64,000 nt of DNA from Georgenia muralis (GCF_003814705.1 NZ_RKRA01000001.1:2294001-2358000), one strand, 5' to 3'; positions 17,975 to 27,454 are shown, counted from the first letter of the stretch. Translations and numbers: made by a program. Notes: generated by a model from the sequence alone, not told the origin.

Positions 17975-19611
17975 CGTTGCTCCTCGATCAGGATGTCGGA
18001 CGCGCCGGCGGTGATGACGACGACGAGGTCCGCGCCGTCCTCGCCCGCGGCGGGCGAGATCAGCTCGTGGGAGATGTTCACGCCCGACGCCCAGGTGGTG
18101 CGGCGGCGCTCGGACTCGTCGGCGGACTCGGCGAAGGGGCTCACGCCGTCGTCGTCGGTCCACCCGGGGCCGGTGATGCTGGCGAGGTTGCCCGCTCCGA
18201 CGTCGACCCGGACCACCGTGGCCGAGGCCTCGGGCAGGACGACGGTGACGTCACCGGCGCCGACGTTGACGGGCACTGTCACGGTGGCGTCGGTGGGGTC
18301 GGCCCCGCTCAGGTCCAGGCCGGTGAGGTCGAGACGGAGGTCACCGGCGCCGAGGTCGTAGCCCTGCCGTGCCTCGTCCACCGAGACGGGGGCGGCGTCG
18401 AGGTCGCCGAACGTCGCCGAGGACTCCAGGTTGAGCGCGACGGGAGAGGCCGAGACCGCGAGCGTGGCCGGGACGACCAGCAGCGCGAGCAGGACGCCGA
18501 GGATCGACAGCGCCCCGCCGCGTCGGCCGGTGACACCGGCAAGCAGGGCGCCCAGGCCGAGAAGGGCGAGCACGATGCCGCCGAGGACGAGGGGCAGGAG
18601 CCAGCCCACGGGCTCCATCCGGTCGACCAGGAGCAGCCCTGCGGAGGCCAGGAGCGCGAGCGCGATGACGACGGCCACGAGGCCGGAGCCCGGACCGGGG
18701 GTCCGAGGTCGCGGCGGCACCGGCGGCGCCGGCGGACGGTAGGGCGCGGGTGCGACCTGGCCGGAGGACCCCGGTGGGACCTGGCCGTAGGAGGCGGCCG
18801 CGTACGCCGTCGTGGCGGCGGGCGGCGGCGGTCCCCAGGCCGGCCCGGGGCGTCCGCCGGGGTGCTCGGGTGACGCCGGTCCCGGACGACCTGGGGCTCC
18901 GACGGTGGTGGACTGCCAGGCTGTGGGGCTGCCCGGCCGGGATGCGCCCGGGGCCGGGTACGGCACGCCCGAGGTGCCCGGGTACGCGGAGGCCGCAGGT
19001 GCGCCGCCTGCCGCGTAGGGCGGCGGAGCCGCCGCACCGCCGGGTGTGCCCACGGCCGGGCGGCGGGAGCCGCGGCGGGCGAGGGCCACGACGCCCAGGA
19101 CGATGAGGGCGAGGAGCCCCAGACCGAACAGCGGCCAGAACACACCGCCGCGCTCGTCCCAGCCGGCCCACCATGCGCCGGGCCGGGCAAGGCCGAGGAT
19201 GACGAAGGCCAGCGCGCCGGCCAGGGCGGCGTCGACGTTGCCGCGCAGCGCCTCCTGCAGGTGGATCCGGCCGTCCGACTCCTCCGGGAGCAACGCCCAG
19301 GCGAGGCCGTACAGGAGCATGCCGAGGCCCCCGAAGAGCGTGAGGACCACGAGGACCCCGCGGACGAGCAGTGGGTCGATGTCCAGCCGCCGGGCGACCC
19401 CTGCGGCGACACCGCCGATCCAGCGGTCCTGGCCGCGCCAGACACCTGTCCGGCGCAGGGAGGTGAAGAAGGACGACTCCGCCGCGCCGGCGGGCGGGTT
19501 CTGGTGGCCGGCCCAGGGCGGGTCGACAGGTGGCGTCCGGTGTGCGGACGGGAATCCCTCGTCCGGCGAGGGGCCGGCGGTGGGGCCGGTGCGGGGTGCG
19601 TTCGTGTTCAT
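17971..19611 (-). CDS. PspC-domain membrane protein with C-terminal adhesin/LiaF-like domain
   Basis: 546 residues. A proline-rich N-terminus precedes the PspC domain (about 60-120: DRWIGGVAAGVARRLDIDPLLVRG ... YGLAWALLPEE). More helices follow, then a long Gly/Pro/Ala-rich spacer (about 190-340), further helices, and a C-terminal beta-rich domain. In that domain the repeated pattern YDLGAGDLRLDLTGLDLSG ... VNVGAGDVTVVLPE resembles LiaF/DUF1707-associated envelope-stress proteins. The ATG at 19611 gives the normal N-terminus; the frame runs far upstream only as antisense of the kinase. It is divergent from a PspC-type histidine kinase, suggesting one envelope-sensing system. Confidence 0.85.
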   Translation of the reverse strand: MNTNAPRTGPTAGPSPDEGFPSAHRTPPVDPPWAGHQNPPAGAAESSFFTSLRRTGVWRGQDRWIGGVAAGVARRLDIDPLLVRGVLVVLTLFGGLGMLLYGLAWALLPEESDGRIHLQEALRGNVDAALAGALAFVILGLARPGAWWAGWDERGGVFWPLFGLGLLALIVLGVVALARRGSRRPAVGTPGGAAAPPPYAAGGAPAASAYPGTSGVPYPAPGASRPGSPTAWQSTTVGAPGRPGPASPEHPGGRPGPAWGPPPPAATTAYAAASYGQVPPGSSGQVAPAPYRPPAPPVPPRPRTPGPGSGLVAVVIALALLASAGLLLVDRMEPVGWLLPLVLGGIVLALLGLGALLAGVTGRRGGALSILGVLLALLVVPATLAVSASPVALNLESSATFGDLDAAPVSVDEARQGYDLGAGDLRLDLTGLDLSGADPTDATVTVPVNVGAGDVTVVLPEASATVVRVDVGAGNLASITGPGWTDDDGVSPFAESADESERRRTTWASGVNISHELISPAAGEDGADLVVVITAGASDILIEEQR

Positions 19612-19735
19612 GCTCCCAGCCAACCGCGCCGGGTGGTCCCGGGACCATCGGGGACCACCCTGGTCGGACCCTGATCCTCGGGCGAGGCGACCCTGGATCC
19701 ACCCCGGGCGGGCCTCGCCGTCAGGGAGAGCGTGT

Positions 19736-19741
19736 GAGGAT
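19736..19741 (+). promoter_or_regulatory. -10 box GAGGAT, probable leaderless start of kinase
   Basis: GAGGAT is 6 nt before the GTG at 19748. The hexamer is weaker than TAnnnT but recurs before other genes here at the same distance. Confidence 0.4.
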
Positions 19742-19747
19742 GAGGAC

Positions 19748-20956
19748 GTGAGCGCCGCCGTCCCGTCCGTCCGTGTGCCGCTGCGCCGTCCGCGCGACGG
19801 CCGCGCGGTGGCGGGCGTGTGCGCGGGGGTGGCCGCCCACCTCGGACTGCCGGTGACGACGACGCGCTGGATCTTCGTCCTCGCCTCCTTCGTCGCGGGC
19901 GCCGGGGTCGCGATGTACCTGTGGCTGTGGGTGACCGTGCCGGCCACCGACGGCTCCGGGGCAGCCGGGCAGCGCCTCGCCCCGAGGCTGCGCCTCGGGA
20001 CGCTCTCCGGCCCCGCACGGGACGTCGCCATCGCGGTGGTGCTCCTCGCCACCGCCGGCATGCTGCTCCTGTGGCGCGCCGACCTCGCGCCCAGCGCCTC
20101 GTGGGTGGTGCCCGCGCTGGTCGTCGCTGCCGGTGCGGCGCTCGCCTGGAGCCAGCTGGCCGAGGTCGCCCGGGCCGGCGCGAGCCCGACCCGCCGGGGC
20201 GCGGTGGTGGCGCGGGTCGGTGCCGGCGTGGCGCTCGCCGTCGTGGGCGCGTTGCTGCTCGTCGGCCGGGGCGAGAACCCCTGGGTCCTGCTCAGCGGCG
20301 CCGCCGCGGGGCTGGCCATCGTCTTCGGCGTCGCCGTCGTCCTCGCCCCCCTGCTCCTGCGCCTGGTCCGGGAGCTGGGCGCCGAACGGGTCGCCCGCGC
20401 CCGGGAGGCCGAGCGGGCCGACATCGCCGCGCACCTGCACGACTCGGTGCTCCAGACCCTGTCGATGATCCGTGCGCGCGCCGGGGACAACGAGGAGGTG
20501 GCGCGCCTGGCCCGCGCCCAGGAGCGCGAGCTGCGCGACTGGCTCTACACCGACCGGCCCGAACCTGGGACCTCCACCGCGGCCGTGGTGCGCCAGGTGG
20601 CCGCCGAGGTCGAGGACCTGCGCGGGGTGCCGATCGAGGTGGTCACCGCCGGTGACGCCGAGCCGGGCCCGGAGACGGCCGTCCTCGCCGCCGCCGCGCG
20701 GGAGGCCCTCGCGAACGCGGTGGCCCACGGCCGGCCGCCGGTCAGCCTCTACGTCGAGGTGGGTCCCGAGGCGGTCGAGGTCTTCGTGCGCGACCGGGGC
20801 GACGGCTTCGACCCGTCGGCCGTCCCCGCCGACCGGCACGGCGTGCGCGAGTCCATCGTCGGTCGGATGGCCCGGCACGGGGGCCGGGCCGTGGTCCGGT
20901 CACGCGCGACGGGCACCGAGGTCCACCTGGTCATGCCGAGGAAGGAACAGTCATGA
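19748..20956 (+). CDS. PspC-domain sensor histidine kinase (HisKA_3 type)
   Basis: 402 residues. An N-terminal PspC domain (about 8-65: PRDGRAVAGVCAGVAAHLGLPVTTTRW) leads into four further membrane helices (to about 205). The HisKA_3 dimerisation domain follows with ERADIAAHLHDSVLQTL, whose phospho-acceptor is probably H231. An HATPase_c domain with DRGDGFDP completes it. The stop overlaps the regulator start (ATGA), giving a co-translated two-component pair. PspC domains commonly serve envelope-stress sensing; the divergent neighbour has one too. The DesK/LiaS-like layout suggests autophosphorylation on membrane perturbation, which is inference. Confidence 0.92.
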   Translation: MSAAVPSVRVPLRRPRDGRAVAGVCAGVAAHLGLPVTTTRWIFVLASFVAGAGVAMYLWLWVTVPATDGSGAAGQRLAPRLRLGTLSGPARDVAIAVVLLATAGMLLLWRADLAPSASWVVPALVVAAGAALAWSQLAEVARAGASPTRRGAVVARVGAGVALAVVGALLLVGRGENPWVLLSGAAAGLAIVFGVAVVLAPLLLRLVRELGAERVARAREAERADIAAHLHDSVLQTLSMIRARAGDNEEVARLARAQERELRDWLYTDRPEPGTSTAAVVRQVAAEVEDLRGVPIEVVTAGDAEPGPETAVLAAAAREALANAVAHGRPPVSLYVEVGPEAVEVFVRDRGDGFDPSAVPADRHGVRESIVGRMARHGGRAVVRSRATGTEVHLVMPRKEQS

Positions 20957-21624
20957 GCGAGCAGCCGGGGATCCGCGTCCTCATCGTCGACGACCACGCG
21001 CTGGTGCGTACCGGTGTCCGGGCCGAGCTGGGCCGCCACGCCCCGGACGTCGACGTCGTCGGCGAGGCCGAGGACGTCGAGGGTGCCGTCGCGGCCGTGC
21101 ACGCCCTCGCACCGGAGGTGGTCCTGCTCGACGTCCACCTCCCCGGCGGGCAGGGCGGCGGCGGGGCCGAGGTGGTCACCCGGTGCGCCGACCGCCTCGC
21201 CACCACGCGGTTCCTCGCCCTGTCGGTCTCGGACGCCTCGGAGGACGTCGTCGCCGTCATCCGCGCCGGCGCACGCGGCTACGTCACCAAGGCGATCACC
21301 GCCACCGAGCTGGCCGAGGCGATCCGGCGCGTGGCCGCCGGCGACGCCGCCTTCAGCCCCCGTCTCGCCGGGTTCGTCCTCGACGCTTTCGGCACCGGGG
21401 CCGCGGACGTCGCCGTGCACGACGACGAGCTCGACCGGCTCTCGGCCCGGGAGCAGGAGGTCATGCGCCTCATCGCCCGCGGCTACACCTACAAGGAGGT
21501 CGCCGCCGAGCTGTTCATCTCGGTCAAGACGGTCGAGACCCACGTCTCGGCGGTGCTGCGCAAGCTCCAGCTGTCCTCGCGCCACGAGCTCACCCGGTGG
21601 GCCGCGGCCCGCCGGCTCCTGTGA
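20953..21624 (+). CDS. LuxR/NarL-family response regulator
   Basis: 223 residues. The receiver domain begins VLIVDDHALVRTGV, with the phospho-acceptor D60 in VVLLDVHLPGG and the conserved lysine in YVTKAI. The C-terminal LuxR-type helix-turn-helix (about 155-215) reads LSAREQEVMRLIARGYTYKEVAAELFISVKTVETHV. It overlaps the kinase stop and is its obvious partner. The likely targets include the divergent PspC-domain operon, which shares only 136 bp of intergenic DNA with the kinase. Confidence 0.95.
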   Translation: MSEQPGIRVLIVDDHALVRTGVRAELGRHAPDVDVVGEAEDVEGAVAAVHALAPEVVLLDVHLPGGQGGGGAEVVTRCADRLATTRFLALSVSDASEDVVAVIRAGARGYVTKAITATELAEAIRRVAAGDAAFSPRLAGFVLDAFGTGAADVAVHDDELDRLSAREQEVMRLIARGYTYKEVAAELFISVKTVETHVSAVLRKLQLSSRHELTRWAAARRLL

Positions 21625-21694
21625 GGCGTGCGCTGTGAGGAGCCTCTCCGCCCGGCCGGCGCCGGCGTGGCGCCGGGGCGTCGGCGACGCCCCT

Positions 21695-21700
21695 TAGGGT
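21695..21700 (+). promoter_or_regulatory. -10 box TAGGGT, leaderless start
   Basis: TAGGGT lies 7 nt before the ATG at 21708. It overlaps an alternative GTG at 21699, which argues for the ATG. Confidence 0.6.
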
Positions 21701-21707
21701 GACGAGC

Positions 21708-22049
21708 ATGTCAACCCTCTCCGGCGTCCTCCTCGTCGTCCACATGATCGGCTGGGCCATCGTGCTCGGCGCCACCGTGACCAACCTGCGCCCGCCGCGG
21801 ATCGTCAAGGGCGTCACGCACGGCGCGCTCACCGCCCTCGTGGCGGGGATCCTCCTCGTGGGCGTGGCGGAGATGGGGGACCGGGACGTCGACAACGTCA
21901 AGATCGCCGTCAAGCTCGTGGTCGCCCTGGCCGTCACCGCGCTCGCGATCTACGGCGCCCGCCGCGAGGAGAAGGCCACCGCCGCCCTCGTCGGCTCCGT
22001 CGCAGGGCTGACGGTCCTCAACATCGCCGTCGCGGTCCTCTGGCGCTGA
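21708..22049 (+). CDS. Four-helix membrane protein, function unknown
   Basis: 113 residues, mostly hydrophobic, with four predicted helices (about 4-22, 35-53, 64-82, 91-111). A short basic stretch (GARREEKA) separates the last two. It opens MSTLSGVLLVVHMIGWAIVLGAT. I do not recognise a named family. It is followed after 33 bp by the DUF456 gene and may be cotranscribed with it. Confidence 0.75.
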   Translation: MSTLSGVLLVVHMIGWAIVLGATVTNLRPPRIVKGVTHGALTALVAGILLVGVAEMGDRDVDNVKIAVKLVVALAVTALAIYGARREEKATAALVGSVAGLTVLNIAVAVLWR

Positions 22050-22082
22050 GCGTCCACCCGACCCGTCCCCCAGGAGGCCCGC

Positions 22083-22565
22083 ATGGACCCGTTCGGTGAG
22101 CTGCTCGTCGGTGTCGCCGTCGCGATCGGCATCGTCGGCGCGATCATCCAGCTCTACCCCGGCAGCATCATCGTCCTCGCTGCGGTCGCGGTCTGGGGCG
22201 TCGTCACCGGCGGGGCGGTGGGCTGGACCGTCGTCGTCGTCGCCACGCTCGCCGTGGTGCTCGCCGGGGTCGCGAAGTACCTGCTCGCGGGTCGCTACCT
22301 CACCGGGGCGGGCGTCCCGGGCCGCACCATGGTCGTGGGTGCCGCGCTCGGCGTCGTCGGGTTCTTCGTCGTGCCCGTGGTGGGCCTGCCGCTGGGGTTC
22401 GTCCTCGGCGTCTACCTCGCCGAGACCGGCCGGCGACGCAACCACGCCGACGCGTGGCGCTCGACCGTCGCGGCCATGAAGGCGACCGGCCTGACCATCC
22501 TCATCGAGCTCGCCGGTGCCCTGGTCGCCACCGGGGCGTGGGTCGTGGGGCTGCTGCTCACCTGA
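22083..22565 (+). CDS. DUF456 family membrane protein
   Basis: 160 residues with five predicted helices and glycine-rich loops, including LYPGSIIVLAAVAVWG, GVAKYLLAGRYLTGAGVPGRTM and VVPVVGLPLGFVLGVYLAE, which match DUF456. The function is not established. The ATG is preceded by CAGGAGG, one of the best ribosome sites in the window. It lies between the four-helix membrane protein and pcrA, on the same strand. Confidence 0.85.
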   Translation: MDPFGELLVGVAVAIGIVGAIIQLYPGSIIVLAAVAVWGVVTGGAVGWTVVVVATLAVVLAGVAKYLLAGRYLTGAGVPGRTMVVGAALGVVGFFVVPVVGLPLGFVLGVYLAETGRRRNHADAWRSTVAAMKATGLTILIELAGALVATGAWVVGLLLT

Positions 22566-22618
22566 GCCTGTGGGCCGCGTGCAGCGGTGTCGGTGCAGCC
22601 GCTTACCCTTGGGGTGAG

Positions 22619-25201
22619 ATGAACACCTTGTTCGACAACCTCCCGCTGCCCGGCCTGTCCACCACCGACCGGCTACCCTCCGCCGTCCCTCCGCGCGACG
22701 ACCTGTCCACCGGGCGCCCCGCAGGTGACCCGCTCGGGACCGCCCGGGACGACGTCACGGACCCCGTGGAGCGGGCCCGCCGGCGCGCCGGGCTGTCCGC
22801 CGGCGGCAGTGGCCGGCCGGACGAGGCAGCCCTGCTCGAGGGGCTCAACCCCCAGCAGCGCGCGGCCGTCGTCCACACCGGCGGCCCGCTGCTCATCGTC
22901 GCCGGCGCCGGCTCGGGCAAGACCCGGGTCCTGACGAACCGCATCGCGCACCTGCTCGCCACCGGCCGGGCGCGGCCGGGGGAGATCCTCGCGATCACCT
23001 TCACCAACAAGGCCGCCGCCGAGATGCGTGAGCGGGTCGAGCACCTCGTCGGCCCGGACGCCCGGCGGATGTGGGTCTCGACCTTCCACTCCGCGTGCGT
23101 GCGCATCCTGCGCAAGGAGCACGCCACCCTCGGGCTGCGCTCGAGCTTCTCCATCTACGACGCCGCCGACTCCCAGCGGCTCATGACCCTGGTGTGCCGC
23201 CAGCTCGACCTCGACCCCAAGAAGTACCCGCCCAAGACGTTCTCGCGGAAGGTCTCCGACCTCAAGAACGAGCTCGTCGACCCCGAGGACTACGCCGCCA
23301 CGGTCAGCTCGGCCAACTCCTTCGACTCCGCCCTCGCCCAGGCCTACACCCTGTACAACCAGCGCCTGCGCCAGGCCCACGCGCTCGACTTCGACGACCT
23401 CATCATGGTCACCGTCAACATGCTCCAGGCCTTCCCCGCGGTCGCCGAGCACTACCGCCGACGGTTCCGTCACGTCCTCGTCGACGAGTACCAGGACACC
23501 AACCACGCCCAGTACGTGCTCGTTCGTGAGCTCGCCGGGGTCGACCGGGACGCCGACGGCGCCGGCGACCGTGACGGCCTGCCACCGGCTGAGCTGACGG
23601 TGGTCGGCGACGCCGACCAGTCCATCTACGCCTTCCGCGGGGCCACCATCCGCAACATCCTCGAGTTCGAGGAGGACTACCCGAGCGCGACGACGATCCT
23701 GCTCGAGCAGAACTACCGCTCCACCCAGAACATCCTCTCCGCGGCCAACGCCGTCATCTCGCGCAACCCTGGCCGGCGCGCGAAGAACCTGTGGACCGAC
23801 TCGGGCGAGGGGCCGCTCGTCGTCGGCTACGTCGCCGACTCCGAGCACGAGGAGGCCAGGTTCATCGCCGAGGAGATCGACCGCCTCGCCGCGGCGGACG
23901 GCACCAGGCCGGGTGACGTCGCCGTCTTCTACCGCACCAACGCCCAGTCGCGGGCGCTGGAGGAGGTGATGGTCCGGACCGGCATCCCGTACAAGGTGGT
24001 CGGCGGGACCCGCTTCTACGAGCGAAAGGAGATCAAGGACGCCGTCGCGTACCTGCGTGCCGTCGCCAACCCCGACGACGCCGTCAACCTGCGGCGCATC
24101 CTCAACGTCCCCAAGCGCGGGCTGGGCGACCGGGCCGAGGCGATGATCGCCGCCCACGCCGAGCGGGAGCGGGTCTCCTTCGGTGCCGCGATCGCCGACG
24201 CCGCGGCCGAGCCTGGCGCCACCCGCGAGGGCCGGCCCGTGCCCGAGGTCCTCGGCCTGGCCACCCGCGCCCGCACCCAGGTCCGCGCCTTCCACCAGCT
24301 CATGGAGGACCTGCGCGCCATGGACGCGGCCGGCGCGCGCCCGGCGGAGGTCCTCGACGCCGCGCTGGACCGCTCGGGCTACCTCGCCGAGCTGCGGGCG
24401 AGCGAAGACCCGCAGGACGCGACCCGTGTGGAGAACCTCGCCGAGCTCCACGCCGTCGCCGCGGAGTTCTCCGAGCAGGACGCCGAAGGCGGGCTCGGGG
24501 ACTTCCTCGAGCGGGTTTCGCTCGTGGCCGACAGCGACCAGATCCCCGACGCGGCGGGCCAGGAGGCGGGTCAGGTCACGCTCATGACCGTGCACACTGC
24601 CAAGGGGCTGGAGTTCCCGGTCGTCTTCGTCACCGGGATGGAGGACGGCACCTTCCCGCACCAGCGCTCGCTCACGGAGGAGGACCAGCTCTCCGAGGAG
24701 CGCCGGCTGGCGTACGTCGCGCTCACCCGCGCCCGGCAGCGGCTCTACCTCTCCCGGGCCGCGGTCCGCACCGCCTGGGGGATGCCCCAGGAGCTGCCCG
24801 CGTCCCGGTTCCTCGACGACATCCCCGGCTCGCTGCTGGACTGGCGGCGGGCCGAGTCCTCGATGGACACCCTGCGCGGCCGGGCGGGGTCGGGGTTCCG
24901 CGCGGCCGGGACGGGCTACCGCTCCGGCGAGGGCAGGCCCGACGGCCGGCGGGCCCCGGCGCGGTCCGGACCGGTGCGCACGGGCAAGCTCGAGTCGACG
25001 GGCGCGCGGCTCGGCTCCGCCACCCCCCGCGCAGACGTGCCGGGCCTGGACCTGGGGGACAAGGTGACCCACGACAGCTACGGCGTCGGGACCGTCGTCG
25101 GCCTCGAGGGGGCCGGCAGCTCGGCGGTGGCGAAGATCGACTTCGGCGGCGGACAGGTCAAGCGTCTGCTCCTGCGCTACTCGCCGGTGACGAAGCTGTA
25201 G
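22619..25201 (+). CDS. pcrA: ATP-dependent DNA helicase, UvrD/PcrA type
   Basis: 860 residues, superfamily 1A. It unwinds DNA in repair and clears the replication path. Motifs in order: Q-motif GLNPQQRAAV (near residue 77), Walker A AGAGSGKT (near 97), Ia TFTNKAA, motif II VDEYQDT, motif III GDADQSIYAFRGA, motif IV EQNYRST, motif V VHTAKGLEF and motif VI VALTRARQRLYL. The C-terminus ends in the Tudor-like domain of PcrA (GDKVTHDSYGVGTVVGLEG ... AKIDFG). The first 70 residues are a variable, probably disordered extension. Start chosen at ATG 22619 after TACCCT and GGGGTGAG. Confidence 0.95.
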   Translation: MNTLFDNLPLPGLSTTDRLPSAVPPRDDLSTGRPAGDPLGTARDDVTDPVERARRRAGLSAGGSGRPDEAALLEGLNPQQRAAVVHTGGPLLIVAGAGSGKTRVLTNRIAHLLATGRARPGEILAITFTNKAAAEMRERVEHLVGPDARRMWVSTFHSACVRILRKEHATLGLRSSFSIYDAADSQRLMTLVCRQLDLDPKKYPPKTFSRKVSDLKNELVDPEDYAATVSSANSFDSALAQAYTLYNQRLRQAHALDFDDLIMVTVNMLQAFPAVAEHYRRRFRHVLVDEYQDTNHAQYVLVRELAGVDRDADGAGDRDGLPPAELTVVGDADQSIYAFRGATIRNILEFEEDYPSATTILLEQNYRSTQNILSAANAVISRNPGRRAKNLWTDSGEGPLVVGYVADSEHEEARFIAEEIDRLAAADGTRPGDVAVFYRTNAQSRALEEVMVRTGIPYKVVGGTRFYERKEIKDAVAYLRAVANPDDAVNLRRILNVPKRGLGDRAEAMIAAHAERERVSFGAAIADAAAEPGATREGRPVPEVLGLATRARTQVRAFHQLMEDLRAMDAAGARPAEVLDAALDRSGYLAELRASEDPQDATRVENLAELHAVAAEFSEQDAEGGLGDFLERVSLVADSDQIPDAAGQEAGQVTLMTVHTAKGLEFPVVFVTGMEDGTFPHQRSLTEEDQLSEERRLAYVALTRARQRLYLSRAAVRTAWGMPQELPASRFLDDIPGSLLDWRRAESSMDTLRGRAGSGFRAAGTGYRSGEGRPDGRRAPARSGPVRTGKLESTGARLGSATPRADVPGLDLGDKVTHDSYGVGTVVGLEGAGSSAVAKIDFGGGQVKRLLLRYSPVTKL

Positions 25202-25216
25202 CCGCGGCCGGTCGGC

Positions 25217-27454
25217 TCAGGCCCGGAGCACCGGCAGGGCCTCACCGGCCGGGGTGCCCTGGCGCGAGACCGCCTCGATCGCGGGACGCAGGCCGAGCCA
25301 CCACTGGTGCCGCGGCCGGCGGGCGGACAGGTCGACCTCCTCGTCCATGTGCACCAGCGGGTGGGCGACGACGTCGCTGCCCACCAGGCCGAGGTAGCGG
25401 CCCTCGGCGGTGCCGGCCTCGAGCTGGCCGGCGAGGTCCGCGATGGCGTGGGAGACCAGCCGGGTCGCGAGGATGCGGTCGAACGGCGAGGGGTTCCCGC
25501 CCTGCTGGAGGTGCCCGAGCACCGCCTGGCGCACGTCGTACAGGCCGTGCCCCTCCTCTTGGAAGATCCGGGCGAGGACGTCGGTGGTGTACAGGTCGGA
25601 CGCGGTCTCGTTGCGGATGGCCAGGAACAGCCGGCGCCCGGCCCGGAAGCTGGCCACCATGCGCTCGGTGTCCGTGGCGAGCTCGGCCAGGCTCATGCCC
25701 TCCTCGGGCAGGTAGACCCGTTCGGCGCCGGCGGCCAGCCCGGCCATGAGCGCGAGGTAGCCGCAGCGCCGCCCCATCGTCTCCACCACGAAGCACCGCT
25801 TGGCCGCGCTCGCGGACTGCTTGATCTTGTCCAGGGCCTCGACGATGTTGTTCAGCGCCGTGTCGGCCCCGATGGACAGCTCCGAGCCGGGCAGGTTGTT
25901 GTCGATGCTCGCCGGCACGCACACGATCGGCAGCGCGAACGCGGGGTAGCGGTCCCGTTCGGTGACCATGCGGTGGGCCGCGAGATAGGCGTTGAAGCCG
26001 CCGATGATGAGCAGGCCGTCGAGCTCGAGCCGCTCGATGGCGCGGCCGAGGGCGTAGAGCTGCTCGACCTCGGGGACCGCCCGGCGGGTGCCCAGACCGG
26101 CACCTCCCTCGCCGACCCAGCCCTCGACGTCGTGCCAGGCGAGCTCGACGACGTCACCGTCGATGAGCCCGGGGAAACCGCCGTTGACGCCCAGGACCGT
26201 CATGCCGCGGTCGAGCCCGAGGCGCACCGCGGCCCGGGCCGCGGTGTTCATGCCCGGGGCCAGGCCCCCGGCGTGCAGGACCGCCACCCGCCGGCGCGGG
26301 CCCGGCGCCGTGGCGACCGGGGGGCGCGACATCGTGGCGTAGGTGCGCACCATCTCCGTGAAGCTCGACCCGCGCGCGGCCATCGCCCCCGCGTAGTCGC
26401 CCGCGTCCACCGCGGTGGCGACGGCGCGGGTCGCGCTGACGGCCTCGACGAGCGGGAGCAGGGTGATGCGGTTGTGCCGCACCCCGACCACGTGGGGCTC
26501 CCCGCCCGGCTCGGCGGAGAGGACCTCCTGCGCGGCGGCGTAGCCGAGCAGTGTGCTCATCCACCGGTCGTACGCGGAGGGCGCCCCGCCGCGCTGGACG
26601 TGTCCGAGGATCGTCACCCGGGCGTCCTCGGAGAGCCGGTCCTGCAGGACCCCGCGCACGTAGGCGGCGGTGATGGGCGCGCCCGCCCGGTCCCGGGCCC
26701 CCTCGGCCACGAGGACCATCGACTCGCGGCGTCCGGCGGCGCGGGACTCCCGGAGCTTGTCCACCATCTCCTCCTCCCAGCCCGGCGCGGGCGGGGACTC
26801 GGGGATGAGGACGTAGTCGCTCCCGCCCGCGACGGCCGCCATGAGCGCGAGGTACCCGCAGTGCCGGCCCATCACCTCCACGACGAAGGTGCGCTGGTGG
26901 CTCGCGGCGGTGCTGGCGATGGCGTCGAGGGCCTCGACGATGCGGTGCAGCGCCGAGTCGGCGCCGATGGTCATCTCGGTGCCGACCATGTCGTTGTCGA
27001 TCGAGCCGACGAGCCCGGCGACGAAGAGCTCGGGGTGCGCGGCCGCGGTGGCGGCGTCGAGCCCGCCGGTGGCCACCAGCTCCTCGAGCAGGCCGGGCCA
27101 CTCGGTGCGGAAGAGCTCGGTGCCCGTGAGGCTGCCGTCCCCGCCCACCACGACGAGACGGTCGATGCCGCGCTCGAGGAGGTTGCGGGCGGCGCGGAGC
27201 CTGCCGGGCCGGGTGCGGAAGTCCGCCGAGCGGGCGGTGCCGATGACGGTGCCGCCGCGGTTGAGGATGCTGCCGACGTCGTCCCACGCCAGGGCGCGGA
27301 TGTGACCGTCGACGGCGCCCTGCCACCCGTCGTCGACGGCGAAGACCTCCGCCCCGAGGTGCAGGCCGGTGCGCACCACTGCGCGCACGGCGGCATTCAT
27401 GCCCTGGGCGTCACCCCCGCTGGTGAGCACGCCCAGGCGCGAGCTGACGTCCAC
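25217..27454 (-). CDS. Double-length ATP-type 6-phosphofructokinase, eukaryotic-like
   Basis: 745 residues formed by two tandem PFK domains, where bacterial PFK is about 320-400 residues. The N-terminal half keeps the ATP-site GGDGS (D106) and the catalytic GSIDND (D153), followed by TIGADSALHRI and VEVMGRHCGYLAL. The C-terminal half has GGFNA (F487 in place of the Asp) and ASIDNN (D518 kept, next Asp changed to Asn). Both halves and the end RHQWWLGLRPAI resemble animal and fungal PFK closely. By analogy the C-half may bind an effector. It phosphorylates fructose 6-phosphate in glycolysis. GTG follows GGAGGGGG. The 3' end is 15 bp from pcrA, convergent. Confidence 0.93.
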   Translation of the reverse strand: MDVSSRLGVLTSGGDAQGMNAAVRAVVRTGLHLGAEVFAVDDGWQGAVDGHIRALAWDDVGSILNRGGTVIGTARSADFRTRPGRLRAARNLLERGIDRLVVVGGDGSLTGTELFRTEWPGLLEELVATGGLDAATAAAHPELFVAGLVGSIDNDMVGTEMTIGADSALHRIVEALDAIASTAASHQRTFVVEVMGRHCGYLALMAAVAGGSDYVLIPESPPAPGWEEEMVDKLRESRAAGRRESMVLVAEGARDRAGAPITAAYVRGVLQDRLSEDARVTILGHVQRGGAPSAYDRWMSTLLGYAAAQEVLSAEPGGEPHVVGVRHNRITLLPLVEAVSATRAVATAVDAGDYAGAMAARGSSFTEMVRTYATMSRPPVATAPGPRRRVAVLHAGGLAPGMNTAARAAVRLGLDRGMTVLGVNGGFPGLIDGDVVELAWHDVEGWVGEGGAGLGTRRAVPEVEQLYALGRAIERLELDGLLIIGGFNAYLAAHRMVTERDRYPAFALPIVCVPASIDNNLPGSELSIGADTALNNIVEALDKIKQSASAAKRCFVVETMGRRCGYLALMAGLAAGAERVYLPEEGMSLAELATDTERMVASFRAGRRLFLAIRNETASDLYTTDVLARIFQEEGHGLYDVRQAVLGHLQQGGNPSPFDRILATRLVSHAIADLAGQLEAGTAEGRYLGLVGSDVVAHPLVHMDEEVDLSARRPRHQWWLGLRPAIEAVSRQGTPAGEALPVLRA

